Under the pieces are notes generated by a model. That model ran no database searches and was not told where the DNA came from. It saw nothing but the letters and a program-made list of their open reading frames with translations. From positions 16,988-80,987 of the forward strand of contig MFXK01000006.1 in assembly GCA_001788835.1 (NCBI GenBank): a DNA stretch of 64,000 nucleotides. The letters are read 5' to 3'. Below are positions 1 to 10,414 of the stretch, piece after piece. The DNA comes from Candidatus Peregrinibacteria bacterium RIFOXYB2_FULL_33_20. Its GTDB lineage: Bacteria > Patescibacteriota > Gracilibacteria > UBA1369 > GWF2-33-10. The translations under genes were made by a program, and so were the position numbers. The first letter of the stretch is position 1. Every line of letters starts with the position of its first letter.

Positions 1-1
1 C

Positions 2-1102
2 CGTGTTTATTCAGGGACATTGAACTCTGGCAGTTATATTATTAATTCTAGAACTCGTCGAAAAGAAAGAGTGGGCAGAATCGTGCAAATGCATGCTAAT
101 TCCAGGGAAGAAGTGAAGGAGGTGAAAGCTGGCGATATTGCCGCTTTGATTGGTATCAAGGAAGTGGTTACTGGCGATACTCTTTGCGATGAAGATCATC
201 CAATCATGTTGGAATCTATGGATTTTCCTGAACCAGTGATTCAGATTGCGATTGAGCCAAAGACTAAGGCTGATCGTGATAAAATGGGTATTGCTTTGCA
301 AAAATTAGCAGAAGAAGATCCTACTTTTCATATGTCTACCGACCATGAAACAGGACAGACCTTGATTGCTGGTATGGGTGAATTACATTTGGATATTATT
401 GTGGATAGGATGAGGCGCGAATTTAAGGTGGAGGCTAATGTTGGTAAACCACAAGTGGCTTATCGAGAAGCGGTGGAGAGAGAGGCGGAGGCAGAAGAGA
501 AATATGTTAAACAAACCGGTGGTCGTGGACAATATGGACACGTGGTGATTAAGTTAATTCCTTTGGAAAGAGGTGCTGGCTATCAGTTTGATAATAAAAT
601 CGTGGGTGGTAAGATTCCAAGGGAGTTTATTCCGGCCGTAGATAAAGGTATTCAGGAAGCGATGACTAGAGGTATTATTGCTGGCTATCAATTTGTTGAC
701 GCTAAGATAGAATTAATTGACGGTTCGTATCATGATGTGGATTCATCAGAGTTGGCCTTCAAAATTGCCGGGTCTATTGCTTTTCAAACGGCGGCTAAAA
801 CTGCTGGTGTGATTTTACTTGAGCCGATTATGATGGTGGAGGTGATTACTCCTGAAGACTATTTCGGGGATGTGATGGGTAATTTAAGTTCAAGGCGTGG
901 ACAAATTAAAGAAACTGGTGCTCGTGGCATGGCGAAGTTTATTAAAGCGGATGTGCCTTTGGCGGAAATGTTTGGATATGCGACGGATTTAAGGTCAATG
1001 ACGCAAGGCAGGGCAAATTACACAATGGAATTTTCTTATTATGCTAAATGTCCTCAAAATGTTACAGAAAAAATAGTGACGGAAAGAGGGATGAAAAAAT
1101 AA
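2..1102 (+). CDS. fusA: Elongation factor G, 5'-truncated at window edge (frame open from base 2: [13 protein letters not shown]...)
   Basis: Translation matches EF-G domains II-V ([48 protein letters not shown]); directly upstream of tuf. Confidence 0.97.
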   Translation, partial: RVYSGTLNSGSYIINSRTRRKERVGRIVQMHANSREEVKEVKAGDIAALIGIKEVVTGDTLCDEDHPIMLESMDFPEPVIQIAIEPKTKADRDKMGIALQKLAEEDPTFHMSTDHETGQTLIAGMGELHLDIIVDRMRREFKVEANVGKPQVAYREAVEREAEAEEKYVKQTGGRGQYGHVVIKLIPLERGAGYQFDNKIVGGKIPREFIPAVDKGIQEAMTRGIIAGYQFVDAKIELIDGSYHDVDSSELAFKIAGSIAFQTAAKTAGVILLEPIMMVEVITPEDYFGDVMGNLSSRRGQIKETGARGMAKFIKADVPLAEMFGYATDLRSMTQGRANYTMEFSYYAKCPQNVTEKIVTERGMKK

Positions 1103-1149
1103 TTAATAATTAAAAAATTAAGATTAAAAATGATTTTGCAAAAAATTTC

Positions 1150-1178
1150 TTGCAAAGTTTGAATATTTCCCTTAAAAT
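1150..1178 (+). promoter_or_regulatory. Putative sigma70-type promoter for tuf: TTGCAA-N17-TAAAAT
   Basis: -35 TTGCAA at 1150-1155, 17-nt spacer, -10 TAAAAT at 1173-1178, in the 138-bp fusA-tuf gap. Confidence 0.6.
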
Positions 1179-1191
1179 CGTTTGGCTTTTG

Positions 1192-1212
1192 GAGAGTTTT
1201 GTGAAAACTCTC
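1192..1212 (+). other. Perfect hairpin GAGAGTTTT-gtg-AAAACTCTC in tuf leader
   Basis: 9-bp perfect arms, 3-nt loop; no T-tract follows, so probably not a simple terminator. Confidence 0.6.
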
Positions 1213-1240
1213 ACTAATTTAAACTTTAAAAATTACTATT

Positions 1241-2431
1241 ATGGCAGACGTATTTGACAGAAGTAAACCACATCTTAACGTTGGTACTATTGGTCACGTA
1301 GATCATGGGAAGACAACCTTAACATCCGCTATTACTGCAGTAGCCGCCGCAAAATGGGGAGGCATCAATAAAGTGGTGGCTTATGATCAAATTGATAACG
1401 CCCCTGAAGAAAAAGCTAGAGGTATTACTATTGCTACTTCTCATCAGGAATATGAAACTCCAAACAGGCATTATGCTCACGTAGACTGTCCAGGGCATGC
1501 TGATTATATTAAAAACATGATTACTGGCGCTGCTCAAATGGACGGAGCGATTCTTGTGGTAGCTGCTACTGATGGCGCTATGCCTCAGACTCGTGAACAT
1601 ATATTATTGGCTCACCAGGTAAACGTGCCATATATAGTGGTATTCTTGAATAAATGCGATATGGTGTCAGATCCGGAGATGTTAGATTTGGTAGAAATGG
1701 AAATCAGAGAGCTTTTAACTAAATATGAGTTTCCAGGTGATGAGGTCCCGATTATTAGAGGATCAGCCTTGAAAGCCGCTGAAAATCCAAGTGGTCCTGA
1801 TGCTGAGTCTGTAGTTAAATTGTTAGAGGCTCTAGATAGTTACATCCCTGTCCCAAAGAGAGACCTCGATAAGCCATTTTTGATGCCGATTGAAGATGTA
1901 TTTTCAATCAAAGGTCGTGGTACAGTGGTGACTGGACGTATTGAGCAAGGTGTGGTGAAAGTAGGGGAAGATGTTGAAGTGGTGGGAATAAGAGAGACGA
2001 AAAAAGTGACGGTAACTGGCATTGAAATGTTCCATAAATTACTTGATAGAGGTGAAGCTGGTGATAATGCTGGCGTGTTATTGCGTGGAGTAGAAAGAAC
2101 AGATGTGGAGCGTGGGCAGGTAGTCGCAAAACCAGGCGCAATTACCCCTCATGTGAAATTTGAAGCGGAAGTGTACATTTTATCGAAAGAGGAAGGTGGT
2201 CGACATACTCCTTTCTTTAAAGGATACAAGCCGCAATTCTATATCAGAACGACCGATGTAACCGGTGCGATTGAATTACCTAGTGGTGTTGAAATGGTTA
2301 TGCCTGGAGATAACATTAAAATGGTGGTTTCTTTGGGAGCGAAAATTGCGATGGATGAAGGTTTAAGGTTCGCTATTCGTGAAGGAGGTAAAACGGTTGG
2401 AGCTGGCGTGGTAACTAAGATTATTGAATAA
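1241..2431 (+). CDS. tuf: Elongation factor Tu
   Basis: [41 protein letters not shown]. Confidence 0.99.
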   Translation: MADVFDRSKPHLNVGTIGHVDHGKTTLTSAITAVAAAKWGGINKVVAYDQIDNAPEEKARGITIATSHQEYETPNRHYAHVDCPGHADYIKNMITGAAQMDGAILVVAATDGAMPQTREHILLAHQVNVPYIVVFLNKCDMVSDPEMLDLVEMEIRELLTKYEFPGDEVPIIRGSALKAAENPSGPDAESVVKLLEALDSYIPVPKRDLDKPFLMPIEDVFSIKGRGTVVTGRIEQGVVKVGEDVEVVGIRETKKVTVTGIEMFHKLLDRGEAGDNAGVLLRGVERTDVERGQVVAKPGAITPHVKFEAEVYILSKEEGGRHTPFFKGYKPQFYIRTTDVTGAIELPSGVEMVMPGDNIKMVVSLGAKIAMDEGLRFAIREGGKTVGAGVVTKIIE

Positions 2432-2441
2432 TTTTATAAAA

Positions 2442-2765
2442 ATGACTCAGCAACGTATTCGTATTCGTGTTAAAGCGTTTGATCATGCCATTATAGATAA
2501 TGCTTGCGCTTTGGTAATACAAAGCATTGAAGAAAACGGCTCTTTGTTTATTGGTCCAATCCCTTTACCAACAAGAATAGAGAAATATTGCGTTAATCGA
2601 GCTACTTTTGTTCATGGTCGATGTAAAGAACAATATGAGATGAGAATCCATAGTCGGATGATCGATATCATTCAATGCACTCCTAAAACAGTAGAAGCTT
2701 TAAGTAATATTGATTTGCCGGCTGGTGTTGACGTGGAAATTAAGATGCTGGCGGTTGAATCCTGA
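2442..2765 (+). CDS. rpsJ: 30S ribosomal protein S10 (start refined from 2424 to 2442)
   Basis: RIRVKAFDHAIIDNA...GPIPLPT; operon position. Confidence 0.97.
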   Translation: MTQQRIRIRVKAFDHAIIDNACALVIQSIEENGSLFIGPIPLPTRIEKYCVNRATFVHGRCKEQYEMRIHSRMIDIIQCTPKTVEALSNIDLPAGVDVEIKMLAVES

Positions 2766-2781
2766 TTTTTAAAATTTCTTG

Positions 2782-2810
2782 TTGACTTTTTAATTATCAG
2801 CCTTTAAAAT
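2782..2810 (+). promoter_or_regulatory. Putative promoter for rplC and downstream genes: TTGACT-N17-TAAAAT
   Basis: TTGACT 2782-2787, TAAAAT 2805-2810, in the 122-bp rpsJ-rplC gap. Confidence 0.6.
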
Positions 2811-2887
2811 TTAGCGGTCTTACGTTAGATTGGCAAATGAGGTATAACCAAATTTGCTGACTATTTTAGTCTCTAACCTCTAATAAA

Positions 2888-3469
2888 ATGCCCGGATTAA
2901 TGGGTACAAAACTCGGTATGACTAGATTGTTTAAAGAAGATGGTACGGTGGTGCCTGTAACTTTGATCCAAACAATGCCTAATGAAATTCTTCACAAGAA
3001 AACTATAGAGAAGGATGGTTATGTAGCGTTAGTGGTGGGATTTTCTGGTTTAAAGAAAGAACAGAAAAACAGGAAATACAGGTTCGTGAAGGAGTTTAAG
3101 CTTGACGCTGGCGATTCTGCTCAGTATGAAAAAGGACAATTTTTGAATTTAGATTTATTTAAGGAAGGTCAATTAATAACACTTTCTGGGTATTCAAAGG
3201 GAAAGGGTTTTGCTGGTGTGATGAAAAAATGGAAATTTCATGGTGGTCCAGCTACTCATGGTTCACATATGCATCGCCGACCTGGTTCTATAGGTTGTCG
3301 TGCTAAACCGGGACGAATAGAAAAGGGGAAGAAAATGGCCGGCAGAATGGGCGGAGCAAAAGTTACGCTGAAGGGTCGGGAAATTGTTCTGATAGATGCG
3401 GGAAAAGGGGTGATTGGGGTGAAAGGTGCGGTGCCTGGTTCAGTTAGCAATTTAGTAGTTATTTCTTAA
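2888..3469 (+). CDS. rplC: 50S ribosomal protein L3
   Basis: MPGLMGTKLGMTRLF; HGGPATHGSHMHRRPGSIG. Confidence 0.98.
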   Translation: MPGLMGTKLGMTRLFKEDGTVVPVTLIQTMPNEILHKKTIEKDGYVALVVGFSGLKKEQKNRKYRFVKEFKLDAGDSAQYEKGQFLNLDLFKEGQLITLSGYSKGKGFAGVMKKWKFHGGPATHGSHMHRRPGSIGCRAKPGRIEKGKKMAGRMGGAKVTLKGREIVLIDAGKGVIGVKGAVPGSVSNLVVIS

Positions 3470-3484
3470 TTAATTTTTCAAACA

Positions 3485-4114
3485 ATGGCCTCAATTGATT
3501 TATATGGACAATCCGGCGAAAAAAAAGGAGAGATAAAGGTGGATGATAGAATGTTTAACGTTGAGAATTGCGATCATGCTTTAATTCATGAAGCTTTGAT
3601 TAGGCAGGATTCTAATGCTAGAAAAAACATCGCCCACACTAAGACGAAAGCAGAGGTTAGAGGCGGAGGCAGGAAGTCGAGGCCACAAAAGGGAACTGGT
3701 GGTGCTAGGCAGGGAAGTATTAGAAATCCTCATATGAAAGGTGGTGGTGTGTGTTTTGGCCCAAGAAATAATAGGAATTTTTATAAAATGATGCCTAAGA
3801 AACAACGCCGAAAGGCTTTGTTCTCGGCTTTAACTTTGAAATGTCGAGATAAAGAAATTTTAGCTTTGGAATCTTATGATTTTCCCGAGTTAAAAACAAA
3901 AATTTTTGCCGCTATGATTGAAAGGATGGGATTGCAGGGAAAGATTTTGCTGGTAGCAGATGTTAAGAATAAAATTTTGGAATTATCGGCAAGAAACTTA
4001 GAAAATGTAAAAGTTATTTTGGTTCATAATTTAAATATAAAAGACGTTTTGACTTATAATAAAGTTTTGTTCTTAAAAAACTCTCTATCTGTGATGGAGG
4101 AGATGTATAAATAA
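3485..4114 (+). CDS. rplD: 50S ribosomal protein L4
   Basis: RGGGRKSRPQKGTGGARQGSIRNPHMKGGG. Confidence 0.97.
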   Translation: MASIDLYGQSGEKKGEIKVDDRMFNVENCDHALIHEALIRQDSNARKNIAHTKTKAEVRGGGRKSRPQKGTGGARQGSIRNPHMKGGGVCFGPRNNRNFYKMMPKKQRRKALFSALTLKCRDKEILALESYDFPELKTKIFAAMIERMGLQGKILLVADVKNKILELSARNLENVKVILVHNLNIKDVLTYNKVLFLKNSLSVMEEMYK

Positions 4115-4148
4115 TTTTTTATTCTATAATAATAGTTTATAAAAGTTT

Positions 4149-4493
4149 ATGTTTGATGTTATAAAAAAAGTCATTATTACGGAAAAAAGCGCGGCAAAAA
4201 ATGATAAAGGCGTTTATGTCTTTGAAATCGTTAAAAATGCTAATAAAATAGATGTGAAAAATGCGATTCAACAGATTTATGGAGTTAAAGTAGCAACTGT
4301 TAAAACGGTCACACTGCCCAGTAAATCTCGTATGGGAAGAAGTAGGTTGCCCGTAATGAAGCGTCATGCTTGTCGAAAAGCGATAGTTACCCTTAAGGGT
4401 AATAAGACTATTGATGTTAATGTTTTCTCTAAAGAAGAAAAAGAAAAAAGTAGAAAAGAAAAGGTAGAAAAGAAAAAAAATATTAAAGTGTAG
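4149..4493 (+). CDS. rplW: 50S ribosomal protein L23
   Basis: IITEKSAAKNDKGVYVFEIVKNANKIDVKNAIQQIYGVKV; Lys-rich C-terminal tail. Confidence 0.97.
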   Translation: MFDVIKKVIITEKSAAKNDKGVYVFEIVKNANKIDVKNAIQQIYGVKVATVKTVTLPSKSRMGRSRLPVMKRHACRKAIVTLKGNKTIDVNVFSKEEKEKSRKEKVEKKKNIKV

Positions 4494-4541
4494 AACATAA
4501 AAAGCAAATCATTTTAATTTAGAATTTAAAATTTCTCTAAG

Positions 4542-5369
4542 ATGGCCATTAAATCATTCAAACCGGTGACTCCTGGAAGAAGAAATATGACGGTAGCGAG
4601 TTTCAGTGAAGTGACAAAATCAAAGCCAGAGAAGTCGCTTACTTGCTTTATAAAAAATCGAGCTGGTAGGGATTCAAATGGGACTATCTCAGTACGTCAT
4701 AGAGGCGGTGGACATAAAAGACTATATAGGATGATAGATTTTAAGCATGATAAGTTGAGGGTGAAGGGAAAGGTAATGAGCGTTGAATATGATCCTTATC
4801 GAAGTGCTTACATAATGATGGTGAGTTATACTGATGGAGAGAAGAGATATCATTTGGCTCCTAATGATATTAAAGTTGGTGATGTTGTGGTTAGCGCTCC
4901 TAAAACATCCATAAACACGGGAAATCGTTTGCAGATTGGCAATGTTCCGCCGGGTTTTAATATATTTAATATAGAATTAAACCCTGGTTGTGGTGGTAAA
5001 TTAGTGAGGTCAGCGGGGACTTGCGCTCAAGTGGTTTCTACTGATTCAGGAAAATATGTGCAGGTGAAATTTCCTTCAGGCGAAATAAGGTTAATTAATA
5101 AAGAGTGTTATGCTACGATTGGTACTGTTGGGAATCTTGATCACAATAACATTACTATAGGCAAGGCGGGAAGATCTAGGTGGATGAGAAGAAGGCCAGA
5201 GGTTCGTGGTAAAGTGATGAACCCATGCGATCATCCTCATGGCGGTGGAGAAGGCTCTAATTCTATTGGTCTTAAATACCCTAAGACTCCATGGGGCAAG
5301 CATGCTTTGGGAGTAAAGACTAGAAAACGCAAGCATAGTGATAGGATGATGATTCAGAAAAGAAAATAA
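4542..5369 (+). CDS. rplB: 50S ribosomal protein L2
   Basis: NPCDHPHGGGEGSNSIGLKYPKTPWGKHALGVKTRK. Confidence 0.98.
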   Translation: MAIKSFKPVTPGRRNMTVASFSEVTKSKPEKSLTCFIKNRAGRDSNGTISVRHRGGGHKRLYRMIDFKHDKLRVKGKVMSVEYDPYRSAYIMMVSYTDGEKRYHLAPNDIKVGDVVVSAPKTSINTGNRLQIGNVPPGFNIFNIELNPGCGGKLVRSAGTCAQVVSTDSGKYVQVKFPSGEIRLINKECYATIGTVGNLDHNNITIGKAGRSRWMRRRPEVRGKVMNPCDHPHGGGEGSNSIGLKYPKTPWGKHALGVKTRKRKHSDRMMIQKRK

Positions 5370-5417
5370 TTATAAAAATGATTCAAAATTTAGAATTTAA
5401 AATTTAAAATTTTTCCA

Positions 5418-5708
5418 ATGTCTCGTAGTTCAAAAAAAGGTCCATATGTTAATTTAAAGCTTCAGAAAAAGATAGCCGGCTTGAATGCTAGCGGTCAAAA
5501 GAAAGTGGTGAAAACGTGGGCTAGGAGCTCAACTATTTTTCCGGAGATGATTGGCCATACTTTTGGAGTTCATAACGGGAGGAAATTCATTCCCGTCTTT
5601 GTTACTGATCAAATGATTGGTCATAAACTTGGTGAATTCTCACCAACTAGAATATTTAAGGGGCATGGAGGTAAACTCGCCAAACAACAAGCTACCCCCG
5701 CTAACTAA
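5418..5708 (+). CDS. rpsS: 30S ribosomal protein S19
   Basis: [38 protein letters not shown]. Confidence 0.98.
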   Translation: MSRSSKKGPYVNLKLQKKIAGLNASGQKKVVKTWARSSTIFPEMIGHTFGVHNGRKFIPVFVTDQMIGHKLGEFSPTRIFKGHGGKLAKQQATPAN

Positions 5709-5727
5709 ATAATTTTATTTTAGACTA

Positions 5728-6129
5728 ATGCGTGCAATTTTAAATAAAACTCGAATATCGCCAATTAAAGCCAGGGTTATCGCGCAGGTAATTAGAGGCA
5801 AAATGGTGCAAGAAAGTTTAGATGTCCTAGCTTTAATGCCAAAAAAAGCGGCAAAAATTTTCTATAAAGTACTGAAATCTGCGGCTTACAATGCTAAGAA
5901 TAATTTTGGACAAGATCTTAAATCGCTTTGTGTTTCTAGTGTGCAAGTTAACGAAGGTGGCGTTTATAAAAGGGGAGTGCCAAGGTCAAGAGGGAGGGTA
6001 AATCCGATCAGGAAGCCAACAAGTAATATTAGAATTGAATTAGTGGCGAAAACACCGATAAAAAAGACTACACCACAAGCTACTCCAAAAATTATTAAAA
6101 AAAGCACAAAAAAGGACATTAATTCGTAA
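5728..6129 (+). CDS. rplV: 50S ribosomal protein L22
   Basis: RISPIKARVIAQVIRGK; KRGVPRSRGRVNPIRKPTSNI. Confidence 0.97.
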   Translation: MRAILNKTRISPIKARVIAQVIRGKMVQESLDVLALMPKKAAKIFYKVLKSAAYNAKNNFGQDLKSLCVSSVQVNEGGVYKRGVPRSRGRVNPIRKPTSNIRIELVAKTPIKKTTPQATPKIIKKSTKKDINS

Positions 6130-6154
6130 TTTAAAATTTAAAATTTCTTCAAAG

Positions 6155-6817
6155 ATGGGACAAAAAGTAAATCCAAAGGTCATACGCATAGGGATAATAA
6201 ATGACTGGAGCTCAAAGTGGTTTGTTAACAAGAAAAAATATTGTAATTTTTTCCATGAAGATCTTGCGATTAGAAAATTTTTACTTGAACTTTTCCCGCA
6301 TGGAATGATTGCTAGTATTGATATATTAAGACAATCAAATAAAACAGCTTTAAATATTTACACTTCCAAGCCGGGATTAATAATTGGTAAATCTGGTGAT
6401 GGGATAGAGGATTTAAAGGAAAAGCTTAAGAAAAAATTTTCTATTCAATTCTCAATTAACGTGCATGAAATAAAAAATTCTTATACCAATGCTCAATTGG
6501 TGGGAGATAATATCGCTCATCAGGTTGAAAGGAGGTTGCCTTATAGAAGAGTGGTGAAAGCCGCCTTGGCCAAAGCTAAGGAGGAAGGGGTGAAAGGTAT
6601 AAAAGTTTTTATTGCGGGTAGGCTGAATGGAGTGGAAATTGCTAGATCAGAGATGTTTATTGAAGGGACAATACCTTTGCATACATTTAGGGCTGATATA
6701 GATTACGCTTTGAGTGAAGCAAAAACCAGATATGGCATTATTGGAATTAAAGTTTGGATTTATCGAGGAGACGTGTTCAGGAAGAAAGTTAATATTAATA
6801 AAGTGGAGGAAGCTTAA
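6155..6817 (+). CDS. rpsC: 30S ribosomal protein S3
   Basis: MGQKVNPKVIRIGI; GLIIGKSGDGIEDL; RRLPYRRVVKAAL. Confidence 0.98.
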   Translation: MGQKVNPKVIRIGIINDWSSKWFVNKKKYCNFFHEDLAIRKFLLELFPHGMIASIDILRQSNKTALNIYTSKPGLIIGKSGDGIEDLKEKLKKKFSIQFSINVHEIKNSYTNAQLVGDNIAHQVERRLPYRRVVKAALAKAKEEGVKGIKVFIAGRLNGVEIARSEMFIEGTIPLHTFRADIDYALSEAKTRYGIIGIKVWIYRGDVFRKKVNINKVEEA

Positions 6818-6846
6818 AATTTCAATTTTAAATTTAATAATTTCTA

Positions 6847-7266
6847 ATGTTAATACCAAGTAAAACTAAGTACAGGAAACAACATCGCGCTAGAGGTAAA
6901 GGATTCGCTGGTTTGACAAAAGCGGGCAGTGAATTATGTTTTGGCGGTGTTGGCTTGAAGGCGGTGGAAAGTGGTGAAATAAATTCAAGACAATTAGAGG
7001 CGGCCAGAAGAGTGATTACCAGAACAATCAAACGTGGTGGAAAAGTTTGGATAAGAATATTTCCAAATAAAGCTATCACTAAAAAAGCAGCAGAGGTGCC
7101 AATGGGATCTGGTAAAGGATCGGTAGAATACTATGCTTTCGTAGTGAAGCCAGGACGTATTTTGTTTGAAATGGATGGAGTTAATGAAGCTGCGGCAGCA
7201 GAAGCATTAGCTTTGGCTGGTTATAAACTTCCGGTAAAATGTAAAGTAGTTACTAAAAATAATTAA
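6847..7266 (+). CDS. rplP: 50S ribosomal protein L16
   Basis: MLIPSKTKYRKQHRARGKG; EVPMGSGKGSVEYYAFVVKPGRILFE. Confidence 0.98.
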   Translation: MLIPSKTKYRKQHRARGKGFAGLTKAGSELCFGGVGLKAVESGEINSRQLEAARRVITRTIKRGGKVWIRIFPNKAITKKAAEVPMGSGKGSVEYYAFVVKPGRILFEMDGVNEAAAAEALALAGYKLPVKCKVVTKNN

Positions 7267-7270
7267 TTTT

Positions 7271-7450
7271 ATGTTAAGCAATAGCGAATTAAAATTATTG
7301 GGACAAAAAGATTTGTTTAAGTTAGGGGCTGAAAGTAGCCGTGAATTGCTGAAATTAACTTTGGCAGCTAAGAGTGGACAATTAAAAGCCAATCATAAAA
7401 TAAAAGAATTAAAAAAATATATTGCTAGGATTAATACGTTTTTAAATTGA
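7271..7450 (+). CDS. rpmC: 50S ribosomal protein L29 (59 aa; absent from the supplied ORF track)
   Basis: Manual translation MLSNSELKLLGQKDLFKLGAESSRELLKLTLAAKSGQLKANHKIKELKKYIARINTFLN*; L29 pattern and rplP-rpmC-rpsQ position. Confidence 0.92.
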   Translation: MLSNSELKLLGQKDLFKLGAESSRELLKLTLAAKSGQLKANHKIKELKKYIARINTFLN

Positions 7451-7480
7451 AATAAGACAATATAATAATAATTTATTAAT

Positions 7481-7714
7481 ATGCGCACAAAAACTGGAAC
7501 CGTGATAAGCAAAAAGTGTAATAAAACAATTACTGTCGTGGTTCATAGGTACAAAACTCATCCTAAGTATAAGAAAAGATATAAAGCTTCATCTAAATTT
7601 TATGCAGATGATCCTGAAAATCAGTATAAAGAAGGTGATCAAGTAGAGATCTATGAAACTAAGCCATTGAGTAAGCTAAAAAGATGGACAGTGGTTCGCC
7701 CTCAAAATAAATAA
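7481..7714 (+). CDS. rpsQ: 30S ribosomal protein S17
   Basis: GTVISKKCNKTITVVVHRYKTHPKYKKRYK...DQVEIYETKPLSKLKRW. Confidence 0.97.
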   Translation: MRTKTGTVISKKCNKTITVVVHRYKTHPKYKKRYKASSKFYADDPENQYKEGDQVEIYETKPLSKLKRWTVVRPQNK

Positions 7715-7750
7715 TAATCTAAAATTTAAAATTTAAAATTTAAAACTTCC

Positions 7751-8119
7751 ATGATTCAAAGACAAACAATGCTAAATGTCGCTGATAACACTGGAGCGAA
7801 AAAAGTGAAATGTATAGGCATACCTGGAGGTACTGGGAAAAAATACGCCAAAATTGGCGATATTATTGCGGTGTCAGTAAAAGAGGCTTTACCTAAGGGG
7901 GCTGTGAAAAAAAAGTCAATTCAGACGGCTGTGGTGGTGCGTGTGAAGAAAGAATTTAAAAGGAAAGATGGTACCTATGTAAGGTTTGATGAAAATGCGG
8001 TAGTGATTGTTGCTAAAGATAATATGCCAAAAGGAACTCGTGTTTTTGGTCCTATCGCCAGAGAATTGGCTGATAAAGGTTTCCAAAAGATTGTTAGTTT
8101 GGCTCCTGAGGTTATATAA
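7751..8119 (+). CDS. rplN: 50S ribosomal protein L14
   Basis: [22 protein letters not shown]...[28 protein letters not shown]. Confidence 0.98.
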   Translation: MIQRQTMLNVADNTGAKKVKCIGIPGGTGKKYAKIGDIIAVSVKEALPKGAVKKKSIQTAVVVRVKKEFKRKDGTYVRFDENAVVIVAKDNMPKGTRVFGPIARELADKGFQKIVSLAPEVI

Positions 8120-8143
8120 TTTATTTAATAATAAAATTTTAAG

Positions 8144-8464
8144 ATGAAAATCAAAGCTAATGATAGCGTATTGATAATCACGGGTAAGAATAGATTGAAA
8201 ACCGGAAAAGTAATCAGAACCATTAAGGGGGAGGATAGAATAGTGGTGGAAGGTGTCAATTTACGCACTAAGCATATAAAAAAGACAAAACAAGGGGCGG
8301 GGAGAAAAATTCAATTTGAAGCCCCAATTCATGTCTCAAATGTAAAAGTTATTTGCCCGGAGACCAAAAAAGCCAGTAGAGTCGGTTATATTTTCCAGGG
8401 TAAAAAGAAAATTAGAATTGCTAAAAAATCGAAACAGGAATTAGATAAAAAAGTCACTAATTAA
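8144..8464 (+). CDS. rplX: 50S ribosomal protein L24
   Basis: KUOW-type N-term DSVLIITGKNRLKTGKV; VEGVNLRTKHIKKT. Confidence 0.96.
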   Translation: MKIKANDSVLIITGKNRLKTGKVIRTIKGEDRIVVEGVNLRTKHIKKTKQGAGRKIQFEAPIHVSNVKVICPETKKASRVGYIFQGKKKIRIAKKSKQELDKKVTN

Positions 8465-8532
8465 AAATGATCTTTTAATTTAAAAAAAATAATATATACT
8501 AAATCGCCTTTAAATTTTTAATAACCAGTATT

Positions 8533-9087
8533 GTGAAAGAACTTTATTTAAAATCCATTCCGGTTGAACTGCAAAAAGAGTTGAAAATAAAAAATAAATA
8601 CGCAGTTCCACTTCTTAAGAAAATAGTTGTCAATATTGGAATTGGTAGTCATATTACAAAGCAAGGCAAGAAAGATTATGAAACTTTTGTGGACAGCATG
8701 AAGTTGATAACTGGGCAATGTCCAGTAGTGAGAAAAGCAAAAAAAGCTATTTCTAATTTTAAATTAAGACAAGGCATGCCAGTTGGTTTAGTGGTAACAT
8801 TGCGAGGGCGTAGGATGTATGATTTTATTACCAAATTAATTAACATAGCTTTGCCACGTATTAGAGATTTTCAGGGATTATCAGTAAAGGGCTTTGATAA
8901 AGAGGGTAATTATAATATTGGAGTCAAGGAGCATACAATTTTTCCGGAAATTAACGTTGAAAATGTTACTAATATACATGGATTACAGATAAATATTGTT
9001 ACGAGTGCTGATAATAATTATGGAGCATTTATGTTGTTAAAGAAGATGAACTTCCCGTTTAAAGATGAAGTTCGCCCTAATATTTAA
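8533..9087 (+). CDS. rplE: 50S ribosomal protein L5 (GTG start)
   Basis: [41 protein letters not shown]. Confidence 0.97.
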   Translation: MKELYLKSIPVELQKELKIKNKYAVPLLKKIVVNIGIGSHITKQGKKDYETFVDSMKLITGQCPVVRKAKKAISNFKLRQGMPVGLVVTLRGRRMYDFITKLINIALPRIRDFQGLSVKGFDKEGNYNIGVKEHTIFPEINVENVTNIHGLQINIVTSADNNYGAFMLLKKMNFPFKDEVRPNI

Positions 9088-9097
9088 AAATTTACTC

Positions 9098-9322
9098 ATG
9101 GCTAGAAAAGCACAAATAATCAGAACAGATAATTTACAAAAAAGTTTAGAAAAAAGCTTAACGGTAAATAAAAAAATGCCGTTTGGCGTAAGAGCTTATA
9201 ATCGATGTCATCAGTGTCATCGTGTGGGGGGATATATGAGAAGATTTAAATTATGTAGAATTTGTTTTAGATTATTGGCTTCTAGAGGAGAAGTTCCAGG
9301 AGTAAAGAAGTCTTCATGGTAA
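9098..9322 (+). CDS. rpsZ: 30S ribosomal protein S14, zinc-binding type (start refined)
   Basis: MARKAQ...[39 protein letters not shown]; two CxxC motifs. Confidence 0.96.
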   Translation: MARKAQIIRTDNLQKSLEKSLTVNKKMPFGVRAYNRCHQCHRVGGYMRRFKLCRICFRLLASRGEVPGVKKSSW

Positions 9323-9442
9323 TTAAAAAGAAAAAAATGTCATTTTTGCTTGCTGAGGATCTATTGTCAGTGAAAATTCTCTTTTCTGGAGATTCTGGCC
9401 AAGCCAAAGTGACCAAGGCTTTAAACTTTAAAATTTCTTAAA

Positions 9443-9814
9443 ATGTTAACAGATCCAATTGCCGATTTTCTGACAAGAATTAGGAACGCTCAAGGCGCGC
9501 AACACTCGCAAACAGAAATTCCTGCCTCACGCGTCAAAATTCAGCTGGCGGAGGTGTTGAAGAGCAGAAGGTATATTAAAGATTATCAAGTGGTAGATAA
9601 AAAAATTTTAGTAGAATTTAATCAGGAAAGAATGAATTTGAATTTAAGAAAAATGAGTAAACCAGGTCAAAGGATATATGTCGGATATAAAAACATTCCA
9701 AAAGTGCTAAACGGACTTGGCATGTGCATACTTTCCACTCCGGAAGGGATAATGTCAGGATTTGAAGCAAGGGCCAAAAAATTAGGAGGTGAACTATTAT
9801 GTAAAATTTATTAG
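9443..9814 (+). CDS. rpsH: 30S ribosomal protein S8
   Basis: MLTDPIADFLTRIRNAQGA; GLGMCILSTPEGIMSGFEARAKKLGGELLCKIY. Confidence 0.97.
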   Translation: MLTDPIADFLTRIRNAQGAQHSQTEIPASRVKIQLAEVLKSRRYIKDYQVVDKKILVEFNQERMNLNLRKMSKPGQRIYVGYKNIPKVLNGLGMCILSTPEGIMSGFEARAKKLGGELLCKIY

Positions 9815-9850
9815 TATTTCTATAAATTTTAGAATTTAAAACTTTCTCAA

Positions 9851-10396
9851 ATGTCACGAATAGGTAAAAAACCAATAACTTTGTTGCCTGGAGTAACTTT
9901 TGTTCAAAAGGAACAAGAGGCAACCGTAAAAGGACCGAAAGGTGAATTGAAATTTATTGTTCATAAAGATATTAAGGTAGAACTTGGTGATAATAAAATA
10001 ATTTTATCTTGCGTTTCAGAAGATCCGTTTGTGAAAACTATGTTTGGAACAACCAGAGCGATACTTAATAACATGGTAAAAGGAGTGGCAACTGGTTTTC
10101 AGAAAGCTTTGGAAATTCAAGGGGTTGGCTATAAAGCAGTGTTAAAAGGAAAAACGCTGGTTTTGAGCTTGGGCTTCTCTCATGAAGTGAATTATGTCCC
10201 TTTAGAAGGGGTTGACTTAGCTCTTGATGAAAAACAGAAAAATATTATTTATGTAAAAGGTATAGATAAACAGAAAGTCGGGGAAGTGGCCGCTCAAATT
10301 CGTGGATTTAGAAAGCCTGAGCCATATAAAGGTAAGGGTATCAGATATCTGGGCGAAAATATTTTACGTAAAGCTGGTAAATCAGCCACTAAATAA
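9851..10396 (+). CDS. rplF: 50S ribosomal protein L6
   Basis: MSRIGKKPITLLPGV; EPYKGKGIRYLGENILRKAGKSA. Confidence 0.98.
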   Translation: MSRIGKKPITLLPGVTFVQKEQEATVKGPKGELKFIVHKDIKVELGDNKIILSCVSEDPFVKTMFGTTRAILNNMVKGVATGFQKALEIQGVGYKAVLKGKTLVLSLGFSHEVNYVPLEGVDLALDEKQKNIIYVKGIDKQKVGEVAAQIRGFRKPEPYKGKGIRYLGENILRKAGKSATK

Positions 10397-10414
10397 TAAA
10401 TAAAATTAAGAAAA

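Noticed and set aside
11-301. Antisense ORF opposite fusA, and similar ORFs opposite tuf, rplC, rplB, secY, serS, ppdK
   Set aside because: Overlap strongly supported conserved genes; composition-driven shadow ORFs.
7720-7745. AAATTTAAAATTT tracts considered as terminators
   Set aside because: AT-only palindromes inside an essential operon with no GC stem; more likely leader or repeat sequence.
9323-9442. 120-bp gap between rpsZ and rpsH considered as a degenerate family-B element (attctcttttctggagattctgg)
   Set aside because: Similarity too weak to separate from chance; no clear inverted arms.
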